A stretch of DNA of 64,000 bases from Leclercia sp. 29361 (GCF_011290365.1 NZ_CP049786.1:2294001-2358000); one strand, 5' to 3'; positions 9,075 to 18,014 are shown, counted from the stretch's first letter. Notes: a model not told the origin generated them from the letters alone. A program made the numbers and translations.

Positions 9075-9989
9075 ATGATTGTTCGTCCTCAACAGCACTG
9101 GTTGCGCCTGATTTTTGTCTGGCACGGTTCCGTGCTGACCAAAATCTTTTCCCGCCTGTTTCTTAACTTTTTGCTCTCTATCGTCGTGATCCTGATGCTG
9201 CCCTGGTATACCTCGCTGGGCATCCGGCTGACGGTAGCGCCGTTCAGCATTCTCGGGGTCGCCATCGCGATCTTCCTCGGGTTCCGCAACAACGCCTGCT
9301 ACGCACGCTATGTCGAAGCGCGCCTGCTGTGGGGCCAGCTGATGATTGCCTCGCGCTCGCTGTTCCGCGAAGTCAAAAACACCTTGCCGGACGATCCGGC
9401 GCTGGGTGAGTTTGTTCGCCTGCAAATTGCCTTTGCCCATTGCCTGCGCATGACCCTGCGCAAACAGCCGCAGGCCGACCAGCTGTCGGCCTATCTTTCC
9501 GAGGAGAACCTGCGCCTGGCGATGGACTCCAGCTCGCCTGCCAACCGCATCCTGCTGATCATGGGAGAGTGGCTGGCGGTAAGACGCCGGAAAGGGGAGC
9601 TGTCGGACATTCTGTTCCACAGCCTGAATATTCGTCTGAATGATATGTCGATCGTGCTGGCCGGCTGCGAGCGTATCGCCAATACCCCGGTGCCTTTTGC
9701 CTACACCCTGATCCTGCACCGCACCGTCTACCTGTTCTGCATCATGCTGCCGTTTGCCCTGGTCAGCGACCTGCACTACATGACGCCGTTTGTGTCGGTA
9801 CTGATCTCCTACACCTTTATCTCGCTGGATACCCTGGCGGAAGAGCTGGAGGAGCCGTTCGGCGTCGAGAATAACGACTTGCCGCTGGATGCCATCTGCA
9901 ATGCGATGGAGATTGATTTGCTGCAGATGAATGATGAGCAGGAGATCCCGGCGCGCAAAATGCCGGACAAGTATTACCAGCTGACGTAG
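9075..9989 (+). CDS. yneE: Bestrophin-like membrane protein YneE (UPF0187)
   Basis: Inner-membrane protein of the bestrophin/UPF0187 family, whose bacterial members form pentameric ion channels. The ATG at 9075 gives 304 residues, identical in length to E. coli YneE, and the N terminus IVRPQQHWL matches it; upstream in-frame starts give an unconserved extension. Two N-terminal hydrophobic helices (about residues 20-75), the conserved FLGFRNNACYARYVEAR segment and further helices near residues 205-240 fit the family. Its location beside uxaB is as in E. coli. The physiological role is not established. Confidence 0.93.
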   Translation: MIVRPQQHWLRLIFVWHGSVLTKIFSRLFLNFLLSIVVILMLPWYTSLGIRLTVAPFSILGVAIAIFLGFRNNACYARYVEARLLWGQLMIASRSLFREVKNTLPDDPALGEFVRLQIAFAHCLRMTLRKQPQADQLSAYLSEENLRLAMDSSSPANRILLIMGEWLAVRRRKGELSDILFHSLNIRLNDMSIVLAGCERIANTPVPFAYTLILHRTVYLFCIMLPFALVSDLHYMTPFVSVLISYTFISLDTLAEELEEPFGVENNDLPLDAICNAMEIDLLQMNDEQEIPARKMPDKYYQLT

Positions 9990-10120
9990 GAGTTTGTATC
10001 CCAGTGTATCTGCGCCGGAGCAGGATACAGCACCTTGCAAAACCGGCAACTTTGCACATATTCGCCATACATCATGGTGGTGAGATAAGCGGGTGTTATT
10101 CATAACCCGGAGATACCACC

Positions 10121-11116
10121 ATGATGAACAAACTGGCTTACTCAACCCTCGCTCTGACGCTCTCTTTCGCCACCGTTTCTGCCTGTCAGGCCGAAGCGGC
10201 AGGCCCTGACTATGCCGCCGCCTTTAAACAAATCCGCCAGATTGACGCGGGCGATCTGAATATTGGCTATGTCGATATCGGCCCAAAAAACGGCGAGCCG
10301 GTGATCCTGCTCCACGGTTGGCCGTACGACATTCACAGTTACGCCCAGGTCGCTCCCGCGCTGGCTGCCAAAGGCTACCGGGTGATCGTCCCGTACAACC
10401 GCGGGTTCGGTACCACGCATTTCCTGTCGGCAGACACGCCGCGCAACGGTCAGCCTGCGGCTATGGCAAAAGATGTCATTAACCTGATGGATGCCCTGAA
10501 AATCAAACGTGCGGTCTTCGCCGGTTATGACTGGGGCGCCAGAACGGCGGATATCGTGGCGGCGCTGTGGCCGGAGCGTGTTAAATCGCTGGTTTCGGTG
10601 AGCGGGTATCTGATTGGCAACCAGAAGGCCGGGGAAAAACCGCTCCCGCCGCAGGCCGAGCTGCAGTGGTGGTATCAGTTCTATTTCGCCACCGAGCGCG
10701 GCGAGAAGGGCTATGCTGCCAACACCCATGACTTTGCCAAACTCATCTGGACGCTGGCCTCGCCCGGCTGGAAATTCAGTGATGCCACCTTTAACGTCAG
10801 CGCCAAAGCCCTGGATAACCCGGATCACGTGGCGGTAACCATCAGCAACTATCGCTGGCGCCTGGGACTGGAAAAAGGCGAGCGCCGCTACGACAGCTAT
10901 GAACAACGGCTGGCGGCTGGCCCGACCATCAGCGTGCCGACCATCACCATCGAAGGCGACAATAACGGTGCACCGCACCCGGCACCTGAGGTGTACGCGG
11001 CGAAATTCACCGGTAAATATCAGCATCGCACCTTTACCGGCAACATTGGCCACAACCCGGCCCAGGAAGATCCGCAGGACTTCGTTAAGGCGGTGGTGGA
11101 TGCGGATAAGTTGTAA
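10121..11116 (+). CDS. Secreted alpha/beta hydrolase, epoxide-hydrolase type
   Basis: Alpha/beta-hydrolase of 331 residues with an N-terminal signal peptide (about residues 1-27, cleavage near CQAEAAG), so probably periplasmic. The oxyanion motif HGWP is near residue 65. The nucleophile elbow reads GYDWGAR, so the nucleophile is aspartate, not serine. That is the mark of epoxide hydrolases and haloalkane dehalogenases. The C-terminal histidine is probably in IGHNPAQEDP. The usual capping domain lies between. The substrate is unknown. It begins two codon choices apart (ATGATG) after CGGAG. The response-regulator gene starts 47 bp downstream on the same strand, so the three genes to 13202 could share a transcript. 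Confidence 0.85.
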   Translation: MMNKLAYSTLALTLSFATVSACQAEAAGPDYAAAFKQIRQIDAGDLNIGYVDIGPKNGEPVILLHGWPYDIHSYAQVAPALAAKGYRVIVPYNRGFGTTHFLSADTPRNGQPAAMAKDVINLMDALKIKRAVFAGYDWGARTADIVAALWPERVKSLVSVSGYLIGNQKAGEKPLPPQAELQWWYQFYFATERGEKGYAANTHDFAKLIWTLASPGWKFSDATFNVSAKALDNPDHVAVTISNYRWRLGLEKGERRYDSYEQRLAAGPTISVPTITIEGDNNGAPHPAPEVYAAKFTGKYQHRTFTGNIGHNPAQEDPQDFVKAVVDADKL

Positions 11117-11163
11117 GCAATCTATGCTATTTTTGGCGCATTGCTGATAAACAGGAGCTTAGG

Positions 11164-11904
11164 GTGGAGACAACCGATCACATTCTTGTCGTTGATGACG
11201 ACCGGGATATTCGCGAGCTGGTCGTCGATTATCTGGTGAAATCGGGCTACCGCGCCACCGGCGCCGCCAACGGCAAAGAGATGCGCGCCGTGCTCGATAA
11301 ACAGGCGGTCGATCTGGTGGTGCTGGATATCATGATGCCCGGCGACGACGGACTGACCCTGTGCCGCCAGCTGCGCAGCGGCCAACATAAAGATCTGCCG
11401 ATTTTGATGTTGACCGCGCGCCACGACGACATGGATCGCATCCTGGGCCTTGAGATGGGTGCGGACGACTATGTGGTCAAACCCTTTGTAGCGCGCGAGC
11501 TGCTGGCGCGGATCAAAGCCATACTGCGCCGCCATCGCACGCTGCCGCCCAACCTCCAGGTGACCGAAGCCGGGCGGATCATCGCCTTTGGCGACTGGCA
11601 GCTCGACACCAGCGCCCGTCATCTGCTGGATGCCTCCGGCACCATCGTGGCGCTGAGCGGGGCGGAGTACCGTCTGCTGCGGGTGTTTGTCGATCATCCC
11701 CAGCGCGTATTAACCCGCGATCAGCTGCTTAACTTCACCCAGGGGCGGGATGCCGAGCTTTTTGAGCGCTCCATCGATCTGCTGGTCAGCCGCGTGCGTC
11801 AGCGTCTGAATGAGGATGCGCGCACCCCACTGTATATAAAAACAGTACGCAGCGAAGGGTATGTCTTTTCCATGCCGGTAAGCATTCTTGAGGCTAAAGA
11901 GTGA
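11164..11904 (+). CDS. OmpR-family response regulator
   Basis: DNA-binding response regulator of 246 residues with a GTG start at 11164 (AGGAG twelve bases upstream). The receiver domain has the acidic pair DDD near the N terminus, phospho-acceptor Asp55 (VVLDIMMPG) and the conserved Lys in YVVKPF. A C-terminal winged helix (about residues 140-240) has the transactivation-loop and wing residues SIDLLVSRVRQRL and TVRSEGYVF. It overlaps the kinase gene by 4 bp (GTGA), so the pair is translationally coupled. It is OmpR-like but not OmpR itself. The regulon is unknown; the DipZ-like gene downstream is the obvious candidate by position. Confidence 0.92.
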   Translation: METTDHILVVDDDRDIRELVVDYLVKSGYRATGAANGKEMRAVLDKQAVDLVVLDIMMPGDDGLTLCRQLRSGQHKDLPILMLTARHDDMDRILGLEMGADDYVVKPFVARELLARIKAILRRHRTLPPNLQVTEAGRIIAFGDWQLDTSARHLLDASGTIVALSGAEYRLLRVFVDHPQRVLTRDQLLNFTQGRDAELFERSIDLLVSRVRQRLNEDARTPLYIKTVRSEGYVFSMPVSILEAKE

Positions 11905-13202
11905 GGCTCTGGCCGCGTTCGCTGCACTATCGTCTGCTGGTGATCGTCCTGCTGGGATTGCTGCTTGCCAACGGCCTGAGCCTGACCCTGGTGATGGCCG
12001 AGCGCATGAGCAGCGTGCGCAACGTGATGCTGGGCAATCTGCAGGACGATGTCTCCACCAGTGTGGCGATTCTGGATCGGCTGCCGGCGAATGAGCGGGC
12101 GCAGTGGCTTCCGCGCCTCGATCGGGATAACTATCACTATCTGCTGGGGCCGGGGGAGCCGGGGGCTCCGCCCGCTGACGCCCGTTCCCGGGATGCAGTC
12201 CGCACGTTAACGGAGACGCTGGCGACCCAGTATCCGCTGCGTTTCACGGCGGTACCGGGGCCGGTTTCGCATATTCAGGCGCACCTGACGCTGCGCGACG
12301 GCTCGCCGCTGACGCTGGATCTTACTCCCCGGATGCCGCCGGTGGCCCGCTGGCTGCCGGTGGTGTTTATTATTCAGCTGCTCCTGGTAGTGATCTGCGC
12401 CTGGCTGGCGGTGCGCCAGGTGGTGCGTCCCTTCACACGTTTTACCCGGGCAGTGGATACCCTCGAGCCCACCAGCCCCAATCCGCTGACGCTCACTGAG
12501 CAAGACCCTCTGGAGGTGCGCCACGCCGCGCGGGCGTTCAATGCGATGCAGGACCGGATCCAGACCTCCCTGAAGGAGAGGGCGCAGATCCTCGCCGCCA
12601 TTTCTCATGACTTGCAGACCCCCATTACCCGGATGCGGCTGCGGGTGGAGATGGCCGACCAGCCGGAGCTGCGCGACAAACTGACTCAGGATCTGGACAG
12701 CATGACTCGGCTGGTGCGGGAGGGGATCGACTACGCCCGTTCGTCTGGGGTATCACCCGAGCCGCTGCGCAAGGTCGATCTCTATAACTTTATTGATACG
12801 CTGGTCTGTGATTACGCCGATACGGGTAAAAACGTGCAGTTTAACGCGACCCGTACTGCCGTCCCTTTTGCTACCCGTCCGCAGGCGCTGCACCGCATCC
12901 TGACCAATCTGCTGGATAACGCCCTGAAGTTTGGCGACGCCGCAGAGGTGACGCTGACGGTGCACGACGACAGAGTGCAAATCGCCGTGGTGGATAACGG
13001 CCCGGGTATTCCGCAACATGAGCTGGCGGCAGTGTTACAGCCGTTCTACCGCGTGGAATCCTCCCGCAACCGGGAAACTGGCGGCACCGGACTTGGGCTG
13101 GCGATTGCCGTTCAGCTCACCGCCCAGATTGATGGTCAATTGCAGCTGGCGAACCTGCCTGAAGGCGGGCTTTGCGCACGGATTACCTTGCCGGTGGTGT
13201 GA
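11901..13202 (+). CDS. EnvZ-like sensor histidine kinase
   Basis: Membrane sensor kinase of 433 residues starting at the overlapping GTG. Two membrane segments (about residues 10-35 and 150-175) enclose a periplasmic region of about 115 residues; a HAMP linker follows. The dimerisation box contains the phospho-accepting His236 (AAISHDLQTPITRMR, the HisKA class), then the N box (NLLDNALKFG), G1 box (VVDNGPGIP) and G2 box (GTGLGLAI). It pairs with the regulator encoded directly upstream. The signal is not readable from the sequence. The Q after HDL (usual form HELRTP or HDLRTP) is shared with EnvZ-like kinases of several genera. Confidence 0.92.
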   Translation: MRLWPRSLHYRLLVIVLLGLLLANGLSLTLVMAERMSSVRNVMLGNLQDDVSTSVAILDRLPANERAQWLPRLDRDNYHYLLGPGEPGAPPADARSRDAVRTLTETLATQYPLRFTAVPGPVSHIQAHLTLRDGSPLTLDLTPRMPPVARWLPVVFIIQLLLVVICAWLAVRQVVRPFTRFTRAVDTLEPTSPNPLTLTEQDPLEVRHAARAFNAMQDRIQTSLKERAQILAAISHDLQTPITRMRLRVEMADQPELRDKLTQDLDSMTRLVREGIDYARSSGVSPEPLRKVDLYNFIDTLVCDYADTGKNVQFNATRTAVPFATRPQALHRILTNLLDNALKFGDAAEVTLTVHDDRVQIAVVDNGPGIPQHELAAVLQPFYRVESSRNRETGGTGLGLAIAVQLTAQIDGQLQLANLPEGGLCARITLPVV

Positions 13203-13203
13203 A

Positions 13204-13288
13204 TTGCCGGGTGGCGGCTGCGCCTTACCCGGCCTACAAAACCTTTCCTTTGCCCTGGTAGGCCCGGCAAGCGTAGCGCCGCCGGGCA
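13204..13288. repeat. Inverted pair of REP units (BIME-like)
   Basis: GCCGGGTGGCGGCTGCGCC at the left and the opposite-facing GGCAAGCGTAGCGCCGCCGG at the right, separated by about 30 bp. This is the usual bacterial interspersed mosaic layout after a convergent or terminal gene. The remaining bases to 13451 hold no gene. Confidence 0.8.
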
Positions 13289-13451
13289 GTCAGTCCGCAC
13301 GCAACCCGCCATTTGTACCGTACTGTATCCCCCCGTTACACAAATACACCATCTGACAAAACCCCCAATCCTGCGCATATGCCAGACACATCCCCACGCT
13401 GTAATAGCCTCACTGCACTCGTCGCAGCCAACCGCTTTAGTGAGGTCTGTT

Positions 13452-14642
13452 ATGTTTCTCGTGATCGCATTTTTAGGGGGCATGGTCAGCCTGCTCAGCC
13501 CCTGTACGCTTCCGGTTATTCCGCTGCTGTTCGCCGGCTTTCGTGGGCAGAAGCGCCAGCTTATCGCCATGCTGTTCGGCATGGTGCTCATGTTTACCCT
13601 GGTCGCCAGCCTGATCACCGTCGCCAGCGACTGGGTGGTCAGCGCGACCCTGGTCGGGCGCTGGATTGCGCAGGGGTTGTTGAGCCTTACCGCGCTGGCC
13701 CTGATCTTCCCGACTTTTGCGCAGCGCATTGCTGGCCCGGCATTACGCCTCGGTAATACGATTAATTCCCGCAGCACCCGCACCCGGGGGATAACCTCGG
13801 CGATGCTTGCCGGGCTGGCGGTCGGGCTGCTGTGGTCGCCGTGCGCCGGGCCGGTGTTAGGGGCCATTCTCAGTCTGAGTATCGCAGGGCATAACCCCGT
13901 CGCTACTGGTAGCCTGCTGGCGGCCTACGGCAGCGGCTGTGCGGTGATGCTCGCGCTGCTCGGCTTTAGCGGGCAGGCACTGATTGCGCGACTGAAAAGC
14001 AAATCAGGACTGATGGACGGGCTGCGAAAAGCGGCGGGGGTGGCGATGCTGATGTCGGTCGCCTTTACCGCGTTCGGGCTGAATAGCGTTTTTCAGGGGG
14101 CAAACGGCGTGGCCGACCGTCTGGAGAAAACGCTGCTGCAGCTGGCGCCGGAAAGTCAGCCTCAGCCGACCCTCCAGCCGGTCGCGCAACCGGTCACCAC
14201 CAGCGCTATGCCGTCGCTTGAGGGCGGTACCGGGTGGCTGAACGGTGAGCCGGTCACTCCGGCGTCGTTAAAAGGCAACGTGGTGCTGATCGACTTCTGG
14301 ACCTGGGACTGCATCAACTGTCAGCACGCCCTGCCGCACGTTCGCGAGTGGGCCAACAAATATCAGGCCCAGGGACTGGTGGTGATTGGGGTACATACGC
14401 CGGAGTATCCGTGGGAAAAACCGCTGGCGTCGGTGCAGCAGGCCATCAACAAATGGCAACTCCCGTACCGGGTGGTTACCGACAACAACTATAGGATCTG
14501 GACGGCCTTCGGTAATCGCTACTGGCCAGCGCACTACTTCTTCGATGCCAAAGGCCAGCTGCGCTACGCCTCGTTTGGGGAGGGGAATAACGACAAGCAG
14601 GAGCAGGTGATCCAGCAGCTATTGAAAGAGGCGAAAGCGTAG
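13452..14642 (+). CDS. DipZ-like CcdA/thioredoxin fusion, thiol-disulfide exchange
   Basis: Membrane protein of 396 residues. Residues 1-230 are a CcdA/DsbD-beta-like hydrophobic domain (starting FLGGMVSLLSPCTLPVIP, with a second cysteine segment LLWSPCAGP). These carry electrons across the inner membrane. Residues 255-396 form a periplasmic TlpA/thioredoxin-like domain with active site CINC (Cys287-Cys290 within WTWDCINCQ), as in mycobacterial DipZ. The start is the ATG at 13452, seven bases after GAGG; a GTG at 13440 is in frame but lacks a ribosome site. It follows the two-component genes on the same strand, after a REP pair. The last base abuts the stop of tam on the other strand. Confidence 0.88.
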   Translation: MFLVIAFLGGMVSLLSPCTLPVIPLLFAGFRGQKRQLIAMLFGMVLMFTLVASLITVASDWVVSATLVGRWIAQGLLSLTALALIFPTFAQRIAGPALRLGNTINSRSTRTRGITSAMLAGLAVGLLWSPCAGPVLGAILSLSIAGHNPVATGSLLAAYGSGCAVMLALLGFSGQALIARLKSKSGLMDGLRKAAGVAMLMSVAFTAFGLNSVFQGANGVADRLEKTLLQLAPESQPQPTLQPVAQPVTTSAMPSLEGGTGWLNGEPVTPASLKGNVVLIDFWTWDCINCQHALPHVREWANKYQAQGLVVIGVHTPEYPWEKPLASVQQAINKWQLPYRVVTDNNYRIWTAFGNRYWPAHYFFDAKGQLRYASFGEGNNDKQEQVIQQLLKEAKA

Positions 14643-15401
14643 TTACGGTTCGCGTCGGGCAACCATAAACAACCGCGGAAAAGCCAGCAGTATCTGCCCG
14701 TTCTCCTGCAGCGGATACTGCTCCTCCAGCAGCTGATGATAGCGGTGCAAATAGCGTTGTTGCTCGCGCTCATTCAGCTCCTGCAGCCAGGGGCGCAGGC
14801 CGGTGGCGCTTACCCAGTCGATAATGGCCTGATGTGAACTCATCTGGTGATAATAAGTGGTACGCCAGATATCCACCTCGCATCCCGCCTCGGTCAGAAT
14901 GTCGTAATACGCATGGACGCCCAGCAGGGCAGCGCGGCCGCGATCCGGATAATCCTGTTCAGATGCCACCTCCCGCATCAGCACATGGGTTGGCTCGAGA
15001 TCGTTATCCGGCATCTGGATCGCCAGCACGCCGTGCAGTTTTAGCAGCGAGACCAGATGCGGCAGCAGTTCGTAGTGGTTTTCCACCCACTGCAATGAGG
15101 CGTTGGCGTAAATCACACTCAACGCCTGTTCCGGGCGATAGTGGCGAATATCGGCCTCAACAAAATGGCAGCCCGGCAGGGCGGCTCTGGCTTCTGTCAG
15201 CATAGCGGGTGAGGTATCGACGCCCGTGATATGTGCCGAAGGCCAGCGCTGTTGCAGCAGCGCCGTGCTGTTGCCGGGCCCGCAGCCCAGATCGACCACA
15301 TCGGTGACCTCATCCAGCGCAATGCGGGAGAGGAGCTCTAAGGCGGGGCGAGTACGTTCGGCGCCGTACTGCAGATAGAGAGCGGGGTTCCAGTCGGTCA
15401 T
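14643..15401 (-). CDS. tam: Trans-aconitate 2-methyltransferase
   Basis: SAM-dependent enzyme that methylates trans-aconitate, a spontaneous inhibitor of the citric-acid cycle. At 252 residues it has the length of E. coli Tam and starts identically in style ([12 protein letters not shown]). The SAM-binding glycine motif [12 protein letters not shown] is at residues 33-45, followed by the acidic ribose contact GVDTSPAML and ANASLQWV. It converges on the DipZ-like gene with no intergenic base between the two stop codons. In E. coli tam lies in a different neighbourhood. Confidence 0.94.
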   Translation of the reverse strand: MTDWNPALYLQYGAERTRPALELLSRIALDEVTDVVDLGCGPGNSTALLQQRWPSAHITGVDTSPAMLTEARAALPGCHFVEADIRHYRPEQALSVIYANASLQWVENHYELLPHLVSLLKLHGVLAIQMPDNDLEPTHVLMREVASEQDYPDRGRAALLGVHAYYDILTEAGCEVDIWRTTYYHQMSSHQAIIDWVSATGLRPWLQELNEREQQRYLHRYHQLLEEQYPLQENGQILLAFPRLFMVARREP

Positions 15402-15476
15402 GCAGTCATCTCCGGTTTGTTCTTTCCAGAAGTGTAGATGATGATGACAGAAATCCGTTTCTGTCGGTGTGATTCG

Positions 15477-16061
15477 CTAGAGGATCCCCTTCAGGGCAAC
15501 GTGATACAGCAGCATGATGGTTTTGCCATCGACAATCAGGCCGTCATCGATGGCCTGCAACGCCTGGTCAACAGGCCACTCCAGCACCTCGATATCTTCA
15601 CCTTCGGCTTCAATTCCGCCTCCCTGGCCTTTGCGATCGGCAGGACGATACTCCGCGATGTAAAAGTAGAGTTTCTCGGTGACTGAGCCGGGGCTCATAA
15701 AGGCGTCGAAAACCTTCTCCACGCGGTCGATCTGATACCCGGTCTCTTCTTCGGCTTCGGCTTTAATCCGCTGTTCCGGCGCCATGTTATCGAGCAGACC
15801 GGCGGCGGTTTCAATCAGATAGCCGTCGTGACCATTGATGTACACCGGAAAGCGGAACTGGCGGGTCAGGATCACCGTCCGTTTGTCGCGGTTGTAGAGC
15901 AGAATGGTCGCGCCGTTACCCCGGTCGTAAGCTTCCCGGTTCTGGCGTTGCCATTCCCCGTTACGGCGGCGCACATCGAAGGTATATTTTTTGAGTGTGT
16001 ACCAGTCATCTGACAGCGTTTTGCTGTCGAGAATGCGTACTTCTGCACGATTTGATTGCAC
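15477..16061 (-). CDS. NudK-like Nudix hydrolase
   Basis: Nudix pyrophosphatase of 194 residues related to NudK (GDP-mannose pyrophosphatase). The family landmarks are REAYDRGNGATILLYN, the hydrophobic strand VILTRQFR, the Nudix helix GLLDNMAPEQ...EAEEETGY and MSPGSVTEKLYFYIAEY. The Nudix box departs from consensus: the glutamate expected six residues after the first glycine is alanine, and the Arg of REUxEE is also changed, though the metal-binding EEETG remains. NudK of E. coli keeps the first glutamate, so this may be a paralogue with a shifted substrate. It is divergent from the DeoR-type regulator, with 87 bp between starts. Confidence 0.82.
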   Translation of the reverse strand: MQSNRAEVRILDSKTLSDDWYTLKKYTFDVRRRNGEWQRQNREAYDRGNGATILLYNRDKRTVILTRQFRFPVYINGHDGYLIETAAGLLDNMAPEQRIKAEAEEETGYQIDRVEKVFDAFMSPGSVTEKLYFYIAEYRPADRKGQGGGIEAEGEDIEVLEWPVDQALQAIDDGLIVDGKTIMLLYHVALKGIL

Positions 16062-16148
16062 GGTGCCTCCTGTTTACGTAGAGTGGACATCATAAACTGC
16101 ACGTTCGTGCAATATCAAGATTAAACATGCAACATCAGGAAAAGACCC

Positions 16149-16904
16149 ATGCTCACTCGTCAACGCAAACAGCTGATCCTCGAAAAACTGAGTTCCGAAG
16201 GGCAGGTGCTGTCAAAAAACCTCAGCCTGGAATTTGAGGTGTCGGAAGATACCATTCGTCGGGATTTGCGCGAGCTGGCGGCTGACGGCCGCTTACAGCG
16301 AGTCCACGGCGGCGCACTACCGGCATCACAGGCGGTCTCCAGTTTTGCCGAGCGCAGCAGTCTGGGTATTGAGGCGAAAAAGCGGGTGGCGAAGAAGGGC
16401 GCGGAGCTGATCTCCCCGGGTCAGGTGGTGATTATCGACGGGGGGACCACCACCGCTGAGCTGGTGCGCTGCCTGCCTGCAGATCTCTCTTTCACCGCCG
16501 TGACCCATAGCCCGGGCATTGCTCTGGCGCTGGTGGACTGTCCGCAGGTGGAGGTGATCCTGATTGGCGGGCGGCTGTTCCGCCACTCGGTGGTCACGGT
16601 AGGTGCTGCGGCCATAGAAGGTATTGCGCATATCCATGCCGATCTGTTTTTCATGGGGGTGACCGGGATACATCCTGACGCCGGGTTAACCACCGGGGAT
16701 TATGAAGAAGCGTGCATCAAACGTGCATTTTCCGGCAGAGCTGCAGAAACGGTAGTGCTGGCCTCCCCGGAAAAAATCAACACTGCATCATCCTTCAGGA
16801 TCGGTGAGCTATCGCTAATTAATACTGTGGTGGTTGAGGCCGATACCGACAGCCGCTGGGTGGAGGCGGTCGGTGGGCAAGGTGTTTCTGTGATTAAGGT
16901 TTAA
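16149..16904 (+). CDS. DeoR/GlpR-family transcriptional regulator
   Basis: Repressor of 251 residues. The N-terminal winged helix (residues 5-55) has the family signature VSEDTIRRDLRELAADGRLQRVHGGAL. The C-terminal sugar-phosphate sensor domain (residues 75-230, DeoR-C/ISOCOT fold) contains IIDGGTTTAELVRCLP and GDYEEACIKRAF. DeoR-family proteins usually sense a phosphorylated sugar. No sugar-utilisation operon lies next to it; the nearest genes are the divergent Nudix gene and a broken HTH gene. The target is therefore unknown and may include the divergent promoter. Confidence 0.88.
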   Translation: MLTRQRKQLILEKLSSEGQVLSKNLSLEFEVSEDTIRRDLRELAADGRLQRVHGGALPASQAVSSFAERSSLGIEAKKRVAKKGAELISPGQVVIIDGGTTTAELVRCLPADLSFTAVTHSPGIALALVDCPQVEVILIGGRLFRHSVVTVGAAAIEGIAHIHADLFFMGVTGIHPDAGLTTGDYEEACIKRAFSGRAAETVVLASPEKINTASSFRIGELSLINTVVVEADTDSRWVEAVGGQGVSVIKV

Positions 16905-16955
16905 TTACAGTATTATGTGGTTTAACACCTTAATGCCCGGTTAAGGTACAAAATA

Positions 16956-17111
16956 ATGGATTTAGACTTCAAAAAGCCTGATGAGATCGTCAAGTCAATG
17001 TGTGAGCGGTTACGCCTGGAGCGTATTTGACGCCAGTTTACCAAGGTCGAACTGGCGCAACGGGCTGGCGTGGGAGTGAATACGGTTTCAAATCTCGAGG
17101 CGAGGCGCTGA
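16956..17111 (+). pseudogene. Broken XRE-type helix-turn-helix gene
   Basis: Reading from the ATG at 16956 gives MDLDFKKPDEIVK, then a helix-turn-helix (TKVELAQRAGVGVNTVSNLE) that is interrupted by an in-frame TGA after residue 24 and ends at a second TGA at 17109-17111. The helix is typical of short XRE/HipB-like regulators. It is probably the decayed remnant of a small regulator or antitoxin. No partner gene follows; the next gene is a lipoprotein. The rest of 16905-17214 shows nothing else. Confidence 0.65.
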
Positions 17112-17214
17112 ATATAAAAACTGGATGCAAACATCAGCCAGCTCCGCTAAACAGAGGAAGAGCGCAGCCGCATAAGCTACGCTTCAGCTAATGCTTATTT
17201 AATAAAAGGACTGC

Positions 17215-17553
17215 ATGATGCTGCAAAAAATCAGCCTGATCTCTCTCGCCTGTTTGCTGTTTACCGGGTGTATGTCCAATGAGGGCACATCCCCCGAAGA
17301 GAAGAAGTTTCGCAAAGTCGAGTCCGCGGCGAGCGAGTGCGCCGAGATTGTGAAAAACCAGACCATCGAACTCACCGCCGAAGGACAGGATGCCAATACC
17401 CGCTGGACGACCATAGAGTATGTGGTGCCTGGCCAGCATACCCGCACGGTGGAGTATCGTACCTCCTCGGTGCTGGATAACGGCGAGCCGGGCAAGGCGT
17501 GGCAGACCTGTATGTCGGACAAAAAAGCCCTGGTGCCTGAACTGAAAATATAA
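17215..17553 (+). CDS. Small predicted lipoprotein
   Basis: Protein of 112 residues (or 111 from the second ATG at 17218), preceded by AAAAGGA. Residues 1-19 form a signal peptide ending in the lipobox LFTGC, so it should be lipid-anchored and exported; the residue after the cysteine is Met, not Asp. The mature part is short, hydrophilic and has two further cysteines (ASECAEI and WQTCMSD) that could form a disulfide. I do not recognise a family. A strong terminator follows at once, so it is a single-gene unit. Confidence 0.75.
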   Translation: MMLQKISLISLACLLFTGCMSNEGTSPEEKKFRKVESAASECAEIVKNQTIELTAEGQDANTRWTTIEYVVPGQHTRTVEYRTSSVLDNGEPGKAWQTCMSDKKALVPELKI

Positions 17554-17568
17554 ACTTTTGCCAGGAAT

Positions 17569-17608
17569 AACCGGCAGCGATCCCAGGATCCCTGCCGGTT
17601 TTTTTTTG
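17569..17608 (+). terminator. Rho-independent terminator
   Basis: AACCGGCAG and CTGCCGGTT arms with a 13-base loop, followed by a run of nine to ten T. It ends the lipoprotein transcript. Confidence 0.9.
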
Positions 17609-17625
17609 CAGCACGGCCCGGCATA

Positions 17626-17662
17626 CAATATACTAAATTACATTATATAAAATTATATATTG
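17626..17662. promoter_or_regulatory. AT-rich palindromic region before the BigR-like gene
   Basis: CAATATA at 17626-17632 and TATATTG at 17656-17662 enclose TTACATTATATAAAATTATA. BigR-type repressors bind AT-rich dyads overlapping their own promoter, so this is the probable autoregulatory site. The assignment is inference. Confidence 0.45.
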
Positions 17663-17666
17663 ATGG

Positions 17667-18014
17667 ATGCAAACCATGGCTGTGATGGCAGATACTGATA
17701 TTCAGGATGCAATGAAACAGGCGGCGTCAGGTGCCGCGGAGATTTTACGCGGTTTGTCCAATGCGGACAGGCTGCTGTTGATGTGTCAGTTAAGTCAGGG
17801 GGAAGCGAGCGTCGCGCAACTCGAAGAGGCGGTGGGGATCCACCAGCCTACGCTCTCCCAGCAGTTGGGGGTGCTACGCCGTTTAAAGCTGGTGGAAACC
17901 CGACGCACCGGCAAACAGATTTTCTACCGGATTGAGGATCCGCGGATCTTCGCGCTGCTCAATACCCTGTATGACCTCTATTGCCCACAGGCAGGAGACA
18001 ATCATGTCGATTGA
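17667..18014 (+). CDS. BigR/YgaV-type ArsR-family sulfide-responsive repressor
   Basis: Winged-helix repressor of 115 residues of the ArsR/SmtB family. The recognition region reads VAQLEEAVGIHQPTLSQQLGVLRRLKLV. It has just two cysteines, at residues 40 (LLLMCQLSQGE) and 106 (LYDLYCPQ). They match the pair in BigR, which reacts with sulfide or persulfide and then releases DNA. No metal-site cysteine pair of the ELCVCDL type is present. The exact start is uncertain (ATGs at 17667, 17676 and 17685). It overlaps the first YeeE-like gene by 11 bp, so the three genes form an operon. Probable role: control of sulfide or thiosulfate handling. Confidence 0.82.
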   Translation: MQTMAVMADTDIQDAMKQAASGAAEILRGLSNADRLLLMCQLSQGEASVAQLEEAVGIHQPTLSQQLGVLRRLKLVETRRTGKQIFYRIEDPRIFALLNTLYDLYCPQAGDNHVD

